Below, piece by piece: positions 1-6,818 of a stretch of DNA of 22,570 nt. The notes under the pieces are model-generated. The model had not been told where the DNA came from. It did not search any database and worked only from the letters and a program-made list of their open reading frames with translations. Within the stretch, counting starts at the first letter, position 1; the number at the start of each line of letters is the position of its first letter. The translations under genes and the position numbers were made by a program. This DNA comes from Gemmatimonadota bacterium (GTDB taxonomy: Bacteria; Gemmatimonadota; Gemmatimonadetes; Longimicrobiales; Longimicrobiaceae): the NCBI GenBank assembly GCA_019348475.1, contig JAHWJJ010000008.1, positions 1-22,570 on the forward strand, in the 5' to 3' direction.

Positions 1-772
1 ACCGCAGGTCGTCCGCCAGCAGCCGCAGGCAGCCGTGGGTGGCCGCGGTGCCCACCGACGCCTCGTCCGGGGTCCCGTGGATCAGGTACCCGTCGCCCAG
101 CTCCAGCTTGTAGGCACCAAGGACGGCTGGCACCTGCCGGTTCGCCGTGCCGAACGGGGGGACGAAGACGGTGCCGTCGATGACGATCTCCTCGTCGGGC
201 GGAATGATCTCCACCCCGCGGGCGCCCGTCAGGCGGACCACGTACCGGCCGCGGACGGCAAGGCGGCTGCCGTCCCGGAGCGGCGTTTCGCGCGCCGGCG
301 AAAGGGCGACCACCAGGTAGCCCAGCTTTCGGCCCAGCTCCGCGTAGTGCCAGTCCGGCGGAACCCAGACGGGGCTCTCCGCCTTCGCGCGGACCACGCG
401 GCGCCCCTGCGGCGTCTGGAACCGCCACCGGCGCCCCTCGTGCTCCAGCACCTCGCCCGTGCCGATGCCGACGGGCGCGGAGCGCAGCGTGTCGTTCCCA
501 TCCATCAGCCACAGCCGCCGGTCCAGCAGCGAGACCACCACGCGCAGCCCGGACGCCGCCTCCGCCTCGGCGCGCGCCCGCGCCCAGGCCAGGCTGTCGC
601 CGAGCGTGCGCGGAACGGCCGGCGGTCCCCCGCGGTCGCGGCTGGCGGAGTCCGCGGCCGGCAGCGGGCCCGGGTTCGCGGCCTGGGCCGCCGCGCAGGG
701 CGCCAGCAGCGCCAGCAGCAGGACGGCCGCGGCCTGCGGCGTGGCACGGCGCGCCGTATGAACCGGGATCAT
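1..772 (-). CDS. L,D-transpeptidase (YkuD/ErfK family), partial
   Basis: Probable periplasmic L,D-transpeptidase, a family that forms 3-3 peptidoglycan cross-links or attaches proteins to the wall through an active-site cysteine. The reading frame enters from the left edge, so the C-terminus is missing; 257 codons are visible. The start at 772 gives a signal peptide with a hydrophobic AAAVLLLALLAPCAAAQA core. A GGAAGGGGAG Shine-Dalgarno-like run lies just upstream. Residues about 75-250 form the YkuD domain. It ends in an IHGTP segment (His about 232) followed by THGCLRL with the catalytic Cys at about 248, matching the family pattern H-x(about 15)-[ST]HGC. It lies 64 bp downstream of the sugar dehydrogenase-like gene on the same strand, with a strong hairpin between them. 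Identification is firm from the motif; the exact substrate role is not visible. Confidence 0.9.
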   Translation of the reverse strand, partial: MIPVHTARRATPQAAAVLLLALLAPCAAAQAANPGPLPAADSASRDRGGPPAVPRTLGDSLAWARARAEAEAASGLRVVVSLLDRRLWLMDGNDTLRSAPVGIGTGEVLEHEGRRWRFQTPQGRRVVRAKAESPVWVPPDWHYAELGRKLGYLVVALSPARETPLRDGSRLAVRGRYVVRLTGARGVEIIPPDEEIVIDGTVFVPPFGTANRQVPAVLGAYKLELGDGYLIHGTPDEASVGTAATHGCLRLLADDLR

Positions 773-794
773 TCCCCGCTCCCCTTCCAGCGAC

Positions 795-827
795 GCGCGC
801 CGGAGGCGGTCCGCCCCTCCGGCGCGC
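795..827 (-). terminator. GC-rich hairpin between two minus-strand genes
   Basis: A perfect 12-bp inverted repeat (795-806 and 816-827, GCGCGCCGGAGG with its complement) encloses a 9-nt loop, directly after the stop of the dehydrogenase-like gene. No T-run follows on the minus strand, so it may be an imperfect terminator or an mRNA-stabilising hairpin separating that gene from the L,D-transpeptidase gene. Confidence 0.5.
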
Positions 828-836
828 CCGCGTGCA

Positions 837-2411
837 TCAGTTGCCGTCCTTGCGCACGGGCATCCGCTCGCGCTGCATGGGCGTGCCCGCGCGGTCCGGG
901 ACCACGCGCCAGATCGCGCCCGTCCCCGGCACCTCGTTGTACGGCGGCTTGCCCTGCTGCGTGAGCGACATGTCGATGCGCACCACGCCGTAGTCCACGA
1001 TGTACATGGCGCCGTCGGGCCCGAACTTGACGTTGAACGGCCGGTCCAGCCCGCGGCCCTGCGCCCCCTGCCCCGAAGCCGGGCCGGGCTGCCGGTTGGA
1101 GGCGAACGCGTGCAGCGCGCCGGTGGACGGGTCCAGGTGCACCACGCGGTACCCCGCGGGCTCCTTGCCCCGCAGCGGGTTGGTGGGCGGCGCCAGGTCG
1201 CCCCACTCGGCGACGAACAGGTGTCCCGCCATGGGCCCCCACGAAGCGGGCGCCACGTCGAGCATGGAGGGCGACGAGTTGATCGGGTGCCGCCCCACCA
1301 CCACGGACGGGTCCGGCGGGGTCAGGCCGCTGGCCGCGTGGTCGATCAGGAACCCGAGCGTCTTGCCCTGCGGCTGCCCGTTGACCACGACCATGGCCTG
1401 CAGCGAGTCCGGCGGCTCGTACTGCGGGCGCGTGAGCGGCTGGCGGCCGGCCGAAAAGTCGGGGACGCCGTACCACATCCCCTCGCGGATGCGCAGCGTG
1501 GCGTCGATGTCGTCGTTCACCGGACGGGAGCCACGGACGTCGTAGCCGTTCTCCGCCGCGAACATCTCGCCGGTCTGCCGGTTCCAGGCCAGGCCGATGA
1601 GGTTGCGGAACCCCCACGCGTACGGCCGGATGGTCGCTTCCGCGTTCATCGGGTCGAAGGCCAGGATGGACCCGCCGCACTTGTTGGTCCCGGCGATTCG
1701 CTGGCCCGGCTGCGTCTGGGTGCCGAAGGGGACGTAGGCGCCGGTGGTCGCCATGTCGGTGGTGTCGTCCTTGGTGCGGAAGTCCGGCGTCCGGAAGTTG
1801 CGCCCGGTAAGGACGATGTCCCGGCAGGGCGTGGGGTGGACGCGCGGGCTCTTCGCCACCCAGGGCGCGATCGAGGGCCCGATGACGCCGGCGTTCCCCG
1901 CCGGCCCGACCGCCACGTACATCCGCCCGTCGGGGCCCATCTGGATGTCGTTGATCTGGTGCTCGGCCTGGCTGTCGATGATGCCGTCGAAGACCCTGGT
2001 CACCTGCCCGTCCATCGACACCCGCGACACCGCCCCGGTCAGGTCGGCGGCCCGGTGCGTGATGTAGAACGAGCCCCGGTGCCACGTCAGCCCCACCAGC
2101 GCGACGTTCACTCCGCTCCCCGCGAGGTCGCCCGTCACGGGGGTCACCCGCCCCTGCTCCACCCGGACGATGCGGATGGGCCGCTTCTGTTCCGGGAACA
2201 GCGCGCCGCCGGCCTCCGCCACGTACATCCGGCCCTGGTCGTCCCACGCCAGCCCGGTGGGAAAGTTCAGCCCGTCGGCCACCTTCTCGATCCGGAAGCC
2301 CTCCGGGACCTGGACCACGGGCGACTGCGCCGCGAGGCCGGCCGGCCCTCCGGTGGCGGCGACCAGGAACGAAGCGGCAATCGGCTTCAGCCGGGGTGGC
2401 AACAGGGACAT
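837..2411 (-). CDS. PQQ-dependent sugar dehydrogenase-like beta-propeller protein
   Basis: Predicted secreted protein of 524 residues of the glucose/sorbosone dehydrogenase (GSDH) type. Family members are six-bladed beta-propellers that oxidise sugars or polyols with PQQ in the periplasm. The start at 2411 is preceded by GGGAGGAGAG and gives a signal peptide ending near GGPAGLAAQ (about residue 29). The open frame extends further upstream, but that part lacks protein-like composition. Propeller strand repeats are visible: FPTGLAWDDQGRMYVAE (about 50-66), INDIQMGPDGRMYVAVG (about 153-169), WGFRNLIGLAWNRQTGEMF (about 266-284) and FNVKFGPDGAMYIVDYG (about 459-475). The WGFRN..GLAW segment corresponds to the conserved GxRNPxGLA region of the family. 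Two cysteines (about 196 and 245) could pair. The enzymatic substrate cannot be told, and some homologues of this fold are not dehydrogenases. Confidence 0.8.
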   Translation of the reverse strand: MSLLPPRLKPIAASFLVAATGGPAGLAAQSPVVQVPEGFRIEKVADGLNFPTGLAWDDQGRMYVAEAGGALFPEQKRPIRIVRVEQGRVTPVTGDLAGSGVNVALVGLTWHRGSFYITHRAADLTGAVSRVSMDGQVTRVFDGIIDSQAEHQINDIQMGPDGRMYVAVGPAGNAGVIGPSIAPWVAKSPRVHPTPCRDIVLTGRNFRTPDFRTKDDTTDMATTGAYVPFGTQTQPGQRIAGTNKCGGSILAFDPMNAEATIRPYAWGFRNLIGLAWNRQTGEMFAAENGYDVRGSRPVNDDIDATLRIREGMWYGVPDFSAGRQPLTRPQYEPPDSLQAMVVVNGQPQGKTLGFLIDHAASGLTPPDPSVVVGRHPINSSPSMLDVAPASWGPMAGHLFVAEWGDLAPPTNPLRGKEPAGYRVVHLDPSTGALHAFASNRQPGPASGQGAQGRGLDRPFNVKFGPDGAMYIVDYGVVRIDMSLTQQGKPPYNEVPGTGAIWRVVPDRAGTPMQRERMPVRKDGN

Positions 2412-2597
2412 GGCTCTCCTCCCAGAGACGGGTGAGTGCAAGGGGCTGCACGGCCGGTCCCTGTGCGGATACCGGCGGGCGGGGCCGCGGTGCAAGACAT
2501 ATTCCCTGTCACGGAATCTGCAACAGTCCGGCGTGCTCTTGTCCATCTGTCGCAGGGGAGGCGTGCTCCCGGACGATGGTGTCCGCCGGCGCCCCGC

Positions 2598-2906
2598 TCA
2601 CCGGAACCGCCGTCCCGCCCAGCCGAGCAGGCATGATGCCGGCGTGTCGCGCCCCGCCATCAGCTGCGCAACCTGCTCCGACTCCGCCGTGGTCGCGAGC
2701 ACCGGAACGCCGGCCGAGTCAGGGTCGATGCCCGCCCGCCTCAACACGCGCTCCACCGAGTCCACCAGCAGCCAGTCGCAGGGATGCACGCTCTGGTAGC
2801 GGCGCGCCGCCGCGGCGAACCCCGACGCGGGCACCAGCAGGACCAGGACGGCGACGCCGGCCGCCGTCCACGTCCGGCGCTTCGATGCGGTGTTCCAGAA
2901 TCCCAT
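2598..2906 (-). CDS. small membrane-anchored or secreted hypothetical protein
   Basis: I do not recognise this 102-residue protein. The start at 2906 places a basic N-terminus (KRRTWT) before a hydrophobic stretch (about 15-34) that reads as a signal anchor or signal peptide. The C-terminal part has the pattern CDWLLVDSVERVLRRAGIDP, then a short strand-like VPVLATTAESEQVAQLM and a final CLLGWAGRRFR. The two cysteines (about 43 and 92) might form a disulphide if it is exported. Upstream in-frame codons extend the frame but look non-coding. No convincing Shine-Dalgarno site is visible. It lies 186 bp upstream of the sugar dehydrogenase-like gene on the same strand, too far to claim co-transcription. 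The C-terminal two thirds have coding-like third-position bias. Confidence 0.55.
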   Translation of the reverse strand: MGFWNTASKRRTWTAAGVAVLVLLVPASGFAAAARRYQSVHPCDWLLVDSVERVLRRAGIDPDSAGVPVLATTAESEQVAQLMAGRDTPASCLLGWAGRRFR

Positions 2907-3383
2907 GATCCGGCTCAGGGCGACGTGCCGGTGGCCCGGTAAAAAGGATCCGGAGCAGGTGTGCCCCGGGGGCAAGGCCCGTACCTGACGCAAACGTGCA
3001 ACAGATCCGCCCGGAGTTCGTGGTGTGTGGCATTCCTCCCAGGTTCGGGAACCATTCCCCGAGCCCGGTGCATTCACAGGGGTTCGCACTGGATCGTGAC
3101 GGCCCGGCGCGGAGGGCGGGCTTCGTGGTCGCCGAGCCACACGCCGAGGTACGCCGGATGCTCAAGATGGGGCACGATATGATGTGACGGTGCCGGCGCG
3201 ATTCAGTGCTCCTCCTCAAATCGAGCGGGTGGTCGCACGCAGGGTGCGGATCGCGGCGCGGGCTGCATCGTGCCCAGCGTCGGGCCGGGTCACGGCGGGT
3301 GATCGAGGGCGCGAAGGCTACGCATGGGCGGCGGACGCGCAGACCGTGTTTCAGCCGCCGCGGGCTCCAGCGCAAGGGATGTT
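2907..3383. other. divergent intergenic region, no convincing gene
   Basis: This 477-bp stretch separates the minus-strand small protein from the plus-strand DUF3179 gene and probably carries both promoters. I could not pick clear -35/-10 boxes. One short minus-strand frame (3074-3175, GTG start, 33 residues, containing HPAYLGVWLGDHEARPP) has coding-like third-position bias and could be a tiny gene or a relic. No clear ribosome-binding site or homologue can be named, so I do not call it. Confidence 0.4.
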
Positions 3384-4535
3384 ATGACAGCCATGAGAAG
3401 ATGGACCGTCCGGCGTGCGGTGCCACTGGGCATCCTCGCCTCGCTGGGCCTCGCCGGGACCGCCGCGGCGCAGGGGCGCGATACGGCCGCCGTGCGGCTG
3501 GCCGGGCGCGAGGCGTGGCGCACCGACTTCAGCCGCCGGACGGTGCCCAGCGGCGAGATCGTCTCCGGCGGGGTGAACCGGGACGGAATCCCAGCCATCG
3601 ACCGGCCGCGGTTCGAGAGCGCCGCCGCCGCCGGGCGCTGGCTGGGGCGGCGGGATCCCGTGGTGGTGGTGGAGCACGGGGGCCAGGTGAAGGCGTACCC
3701 GCTCGCGATCCTCATCTGGCACGAGATCGTGAACGACGTGGTCGGCGGGCAGCCGGTCGCCGTGACGTACTGCCCGCTGTGCAACACGGCGCTGGCGTTC
3801 GAGCGCCGCTTCGACGGGCAGGTCCTGGACTTCGGGGTGACCGGGAGGCTGCGCTATTCGGACCTGGTGATGTACGACCGCCAGACGGAGACCTGGTGGC
3901 AGCAGGCCACGGGCGAGGGGATCGTGGGCCGGTACGCGGGCCGCCGCCTGGTCCGTGTCCCGTCGACGATCCTCGGCTGGTCGCAGGCGAGGCAGCTTCA
4001 TCCTCGCATCACCGTGCTCTCCCGCCAGACGGGGTTCACCCGGGACTACGGCCGCAACCCGTACGTTCGCTACGACGACTGGGGCAACCGGCCGTTCGCG
4101 GATTTCTTTCCGCTCGGGGCCGACCAGCGCTTTCCCATGATGGAGCGGATGGTGTCCGTCGATCGCGGACCGGGCTGGGCGGCACCCCTCTCCCTGCTGC
4201 GCGAGCGCCGCGTTGCGCAGGCGCAGGTGGAGGGCCTGCCGTTCGTGGTCTTCTGGAGCGAGGGCGCAGCGAGCGCGGTGGACGACCGCACCACGGCGCA
4301 GGGGCGCGAAGTCGGGCAGACGGCGGTGTTCGACCGGCGGGTGGAGGGCCGGCTCCTCACCTTCACCGCCGACCGCGGCGGGTTCCGCGACCGCGAGACC
4401 GGCAGCCGCTGGGACCTCGCCGGCCGCGCCGTCTCGGGTCCGCTGCGGGGACGCCGCCTTCGCGCCGTGCCGCACGAGAACCCGTTCTGGTTCGCATGGG
4501 TGGCGTTCCGGCCCAACACGACCGTATGGAGGTGA
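3384..4535 (+). CDS. DUF3179 domain-containing protein
   Basis: Exported protein of 383 residues of the DUF3179 family, whose biochemical role is not established. The ATG at 3384 follows AAGGGA by about 4 nt; a second ATG at 3393 is possible. Both give a signal peptide ending near LGLAGTAAAQ (about residue 30). Family hallmarks are clear: DGIPAIDRPRF (about 68-77), KAYPLAILIWHEIVNDVV (about 103-120), VTYCPLCNTALAF with the CPLC pair at C130 and C133, then FGVTGRLRYSDLVMYDRQTETWWQQ (about 150-174). The CxxC plus nearby His suggests a metal or redox site, which is inference. The protein is complete, ending in FAWVAFRPNTTVWR. It is monocistronic and convergent with the relic locus at 4547-4892. 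A promoter in the 3141-3383 interval is expected but not identified. Confidence 0.88.
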   Translation: MTAMRRWTVRRAVPLGILASLGLAGTAAAQGRDTAAVRLAGREAWRTDFSRRTVPSGEIVSGGVNRDGIPAIDRPRFESAAAAGRWLGRRDPVVVVEHGGQVKAYPLAILIWHEIVNDVVGGQPVAVTYCPLCNTALAFERRFDGQVLDFGVTGRLRYSDLVMYDRQTETWWQQATGEGIVGRYAGRRLVRVPSTILGWSQARQLHPRITVLSRQTGFTRDYGRNPYVRYDDWGNRPFADFFPLGADQRFPMMERMVSVDRGPGWAAPLSLLRERRVAQAQVEGLPFVVFWSEGAASAVDDRTTAQGREVGQTAVFDRRVEGRLLTFTADRGGFRDRETGSRWDLAGRAVSGPLRGRRLRAVPHENPFWFAWVAFRPNTTVWR

Positions 4536-4546
4536 TGCGGAAGACC

Positions 4547-4707
4547 AGACGCCACCGCCTCGGCGTCGAGGGCCGCGCCCGGCGCTCACGGTTCTGTGTA
4601 GAGGCGAGAAGGGCGATATCCAGGTCGCGGCTAAACTCCGCTGCGCCGTACAACACGCACGCCTTGCCTCCCATCAGGAGCGCCTGCACGTTGTGCGTCC
4701 GGAGAGT
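4547..4707 (-). pseudogene. relic of AbiEii/AbiGii-type nucleotidyltransferase gene
   Basis: The minus strand encodes TLRTHNVQALLMGGKACVLY followed by GAAEFSRDLDIALLAS. This is the N-terminal signature of nucleotidyltransferase-fold proteins (G-G...YG...SRDxD), including the two aspartates that normally bind metal. Family members are usually some 200 residues or more, but here recognisable sequence stops after about 55 residues. A one-nucleotide shift is needed to continue into a family-like ALDAEAVA segment (about 4550-4576), after which similarity ends. No start of its own remains, because the 5' end is fused to the truncated upstream gene at about 4707-4712. The family call rests on motif recognition alone. 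AbiEii-like nucleotidyltransferases act as toxins in some abortive-infection systems; this copy cannot be functional. Confidence 0.7.
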
Positions 4708-4892
4708 AGAAAAGGACTCTGGTGATCGGGTTCGGGGTCAAGCGAGCCTCCGAGCGTCAGGAACCTGTCCCACAGCTTCGCGCTCTCCCGCCAGCGCTCC
4801 TGGGGCGTGAGCCGGTACCACTCGAGCCACTCGTCCTCGCAGGTCTCGCGCAGCACGGGTGATCCCCGGTGCTCCTGCGCACTTTGCTCCAT
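4674..4892 (-). CDS. truncated partner gene of the nucleotidyltransferase relic
   Basis: A 72-residue frame starting at 4892 with an excellent Shine-Dalgarno site (AAGGAGGGAGG) and the acidic/aromatic sequence CEDEWLEWYRLTPQERWRES, continuing to LDPEPDHQSPF at about residue 61. Small proteins with this Q-E-R-W-x-E and D-P-D-P-Q-S-P-F pattern are, from memory, encoded just upstream of AbiEii-like nucleotidyltransferases and may be their partners. After residue 61 the sequence becomes LLSGRTTCRRS, which is the out-of-frame translation of the nucleotidyltransferase gene. A deletion therefore removed the 3' end of this gene and the extreme 5' end of the next. It could still be translated, but it is best treated as a broken gene. 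Confidence 0.6.
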   Translation of the reverse strand: MEQSAQEHRGSPVLRETCEDEWLEWYRLTPQERWRESAKLWDRFLTLGGSLDPEPDHQSPFLLSGRTTCRRS

Positions 4893-4918
4893 TGGCGCCT
4901 CCCTCCTTGGACGGCCCA

Positions 4919-4954
4919 CTCCCGGAACACGATCGGCTCGGCCCTCCCGGAACA
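4919..4954. repeat. pair of 11-bp direct repeats upstream of the 4892 start
   Basis: CTCCCGGAACA occurs at 4919-4929 and again at 4944-4954, 25 bp apart start to start, just upstream of the minus-strand gene starting at 4892. The position would suit a regulator-binding site for the former two-gene locus, but the repeat could be chance in this base composition. Confidence 0.3.
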
Positions 4955-5023
4955 ACCGCCGCGGTGCGACCGGGAATGTCCGGAGGATGGCAAGCCGTCC
5001 GCCGGCCCGCCATCTCCCGCCCA

Positions 5024-5668
5024 TCACTTGATTTCCTTCAGCTCCTGGTAGTCGCCGCGGGTGCGGAGCGTGACAGTGACGGGCGCGCGGCCGCGGTTGC
5101 GCCAGAACCAGCCGTGCATGCCGTCGAAGGCGGCGACCAGCTCGCCGCTTTGCGACTGCTGGGCTTGGCCCTTCTCGTAGCCGTGGTACGGCGTGCCCGG
5201 ACGGTCGGCGTGCGTGTCGAAGTTCACCACGCCGCCCGCCACCGTCCATTCGAAGCTCACCCGTGCCCCCTCGCGCATCGCCAGCTTGATCTCGCGTCCC
5301 TGACCCGGCGCCAGCGCGATCTCCGTCACGTGCGAGCTGCCCGAATCCGCCGCCGGCGCGGCAGCGACGGGCGCCGCGGGCTGCGCCGTGCCCGCGCCCG
5401 CGGGGGTGGCGGCCGCCGGGGTGGACGGGGCAGCGGCCGCGCCCGCGGCTTCCTCCGCTGCAGCTTCTCTCGCCAGCGCCATCTTGACCTCGCCCATCTG
5501 CGTAAGCCCCAGCACGCGGCCAATACGCGTGGGGTCGATGGCGTACTCGGCGGGCAGGATCACCGTCACCAGCAGCACCAGGGCCACCGCGGCCGCGATC
5601 AGCGTCGACTTGATGAGCGCGCGCGACGACGGAAGCTCGCTCCGGGGCGGTACGTCTGCGTTGTACAT
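5024..5668 (-). CDS. transmembrane anchor protein paired with HupE
   Basis: A 214-residue single-span protein. It has a short cytoplasmic N-terminus, one transmembrane helix (about 19-40, LIKSTLIAAAVALVLLVTVI), and a juxtamembrane segment IDPTRIGRVLGLTQMGEVKM. An Ala/Pro-rich linker (about 66-110) leads to a C-terminal extracytoplasmic beta-rich domain (about 112-212). The domain contains VNFDTHADRPG, YHGYEKG and FDGMHGWFWRNRG, rich in His and aromatic residues. Database proteins of this layout are, from memory, named transmembrane anchor protein without known biochemistry. Only 7 bp separate its start from the HupE stop. Its AGAGGA ribosome site overlaps that stop codon, so the two are almost certainly co-translated and probably work together at the membrane. 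The His-rich tail suggests metal contact, which is inference. Confidence 0.8.
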   Translation of the reverse strand: MYNADVPPRSELPSSRALIKSTLIAAAVALVLLVTVILPAEYAIDPTRIGRVLGLTQMGEVKMALAREAAAEEAAGAAAAPSTPAAATPAGAGTAQPAAPVAAAPAADSGSSHVTEIALAPGQGREIKLAMREGARVSFEWTVAGGVVNFDTHADRPGTPYHGYEKGQAQQSQSGELVAAFDGMHGWFWRNRGRAPVTVTLRTRGDYQELKEIK

Positions 5669-5675
5669 CGATCCT

Positions 5676-6419
5676 CTATGCGGTCTGGGAGACGAAGAAG
5701 CCTGCGAGCTGATAGCCCATCAGCACGAACCCGGCGCACATCACGGCCACGTTCGCGGTGTAGGCGTGCCTGGCGAAGCTGTCGGTGCGGCGCCAGTAGC
5801 TCATCGCGATCAGGATCGCGCTCAGCGCCAGCAGCTGGCCGATCTCTACCCCCACGTTGAACGCGATCAGGTTGGCGATCAGCCCGTCCGGCGAGATCTC
5901 GAACTCCAGGATCTTGGTCGCCAAGCCAAAGCCGTGAAAGAAGCCGAAGATCAGCGTGGCCAGCTTCGTGTTGGGCTGCACGCCGAACCACTGCGTGAAG
6001 GCGCCCAGGTTGTCGAGCGACTTGTAGACCACCGACAGGCCGATGATGGCGTCGATGAGGTACGCGCTCACCCGCACCTCCGTCAGCACGCCCAGCAGCA
6101 GCGTGGTGCTGTGGCCGATGGCGAACAGCGACACGTAGACGCCGATGTCCTTGAGCCGATAGAGGAAGAAGATGACCCCCAGCAGAAAGAGCAGGTGGTC
6201 GTAGCCGGTCACCATGTGCTTGGCGCCCAGGTACGCGAACGGCACCAGCAGCACGCCCGAGCTTTCCTGGATGTACCCCGCGTCGCCCGACGCCACGCCG
6301 TGCGCCATCAGCGCCCCCGGCGCGGCGAGCTGCCACACGGCGGCCGCCGCCAGCAGGAACAGCAGCAGCCGGGTGCGCGCGTCCAGCGCGTGCAGGCAGG
6401 CCAGCGACAGCTTTCTCAC
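5676..6419 (-). CDS. HupE/UreJ family membrane protein
   Basis: Multi-pass inner-membrane protein (247 residues from the chosen GTG) of the HupE/UreJ family. Members with demonstrated function take up nickel or related metals. A signal-like helix (LLLFLLAAAAVWQL) precedes a mature N-terminus AHGVASGDAGY with an exposed His. Further motifs are AKHMVTGYDHLLFLLGV, FAIGHSTTLLLGVL, FGFFHGFGLATKILEFE and AFNVGVEIGQLLAL, which carry the family's conserved His, Asp and Glu residues in the membrane. The start is uncertain. GTG at 6419 has a GAGG site 5 nt upstream, but the frame stays open to ATG 6659, which would add 80 residues with another helix. The gene is the first of a two-gene unit with the anchor protein at 5024-5668. 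The metal or other substrate cannot be inferred. Confidence 0.85.
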   Translation of the reverse strand: MRKLSLACLHALDARTRLLLFLLAAAAVWQLAAPGALMAHGVASGDAGYIQESSGVLLVPFAYLGAKHMVTGYDHLLFLLGVIFFLYRLKDIGVYVSLFAIGHSTTLLLGVLTEVRVSAYLIDAIIGLSVVYKSLDNLGAFTQWFGVQPNTKLATLIFGFFHGFGLATKILEFEISPDGLIANLIAFNVGVEIGQLLALSAILIAMSYWRRTDSFARHAYTANVAVMCAGFVLMGYQLAGFFVSQTA

Positions 6420-6698
6420 GCTCACCTCGAAGGCTGGTTCGTTCTTCCGAGCGCCGCATGAATGGCGCTCCGGCCGCGTCGCACCACCGGTCATGGTTCG
6501 GGATGGCGCTCCCCTCCGCGCCCGCCGCAGGACCCAGAAGATCGCCGCGGCGCCCGCGAGCGGCACCAGAACCAGAATCGTGCCCGTGAGCGGCCGAGCA
6601 CGGTCGCGACCGCTAACTCCAGACGCGTGGGCCAGCGGGGTCGAGCCCGCGTCCGCCATCAACGCATCCCCATCGCGGCCGGGCCGAAGGCAAATACA

Positions 6699-6733
6699 GC
6701 AGCAGCCGCGGTGGATGTGACCGCGGCTGCTGC
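6699..6733 (-). terminator. intrinsic terminator of the MerA-like gene
   Basis: A perfect 14-bp stem (6699-6712 and 6720-6733, GCAGCAGCCGCGGT and its complement) with a 7-nt loop is followed on the minus strand by the T-rich TGTATTTG. It lies about 85 bp beyond the stop at 6819 and before the HupE gene, separating the two transcription units. A second small palindrome, CATCGA-AA-TCGATG, abuts it at 6733-6746. Confidence 0.7.
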
Positions 6734-6818
6734 ATCGAAATCGATGGATTACGCTGCGACCGCCGCACCACCTCGGCCGCCCCGCGATCGCGGCGGCCCT
6801 CCAGTCGTCAAGGATGCA

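Noticed and set aside
35..964. Long plus-strand open frame over the left end
   Set aside because: It is antisense to the L,D-transpeptidase and the end of the dehydrogenase-like gene. Its product is Arg/Ala/Pro-rich low-complexity sequence typical of shadow frames at this GC content.
1110..2435. 441-residue plus-strand frame
   Set aside because: It is antisense to the sugar dehydrogenase-like gene, which has a signal peptide, ribosome site and propeller motifs; the plus frame has none.
2496..2523. Possible minus-strand promoter TTGCAG-16 bp-TATGTC upstream of the dehydrogenase-like gene
   Set aside because: Each box matches the sigma-70 consensus at only three of six positions, so it is not distinguishable from chance.
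3074..3175. 33-residue minus-strand frame with HPAYLGVWLGDHEARPP
   Set aside because: Codon bias is suggestive, but there is no ribosome site at usable spacing and no recognisable homologue.
5676..6419. Idea that HupE belongs to a hydrogenase or urease cluster
   Set aside because: No structural or accessory genes of either enzyme occur in the window.
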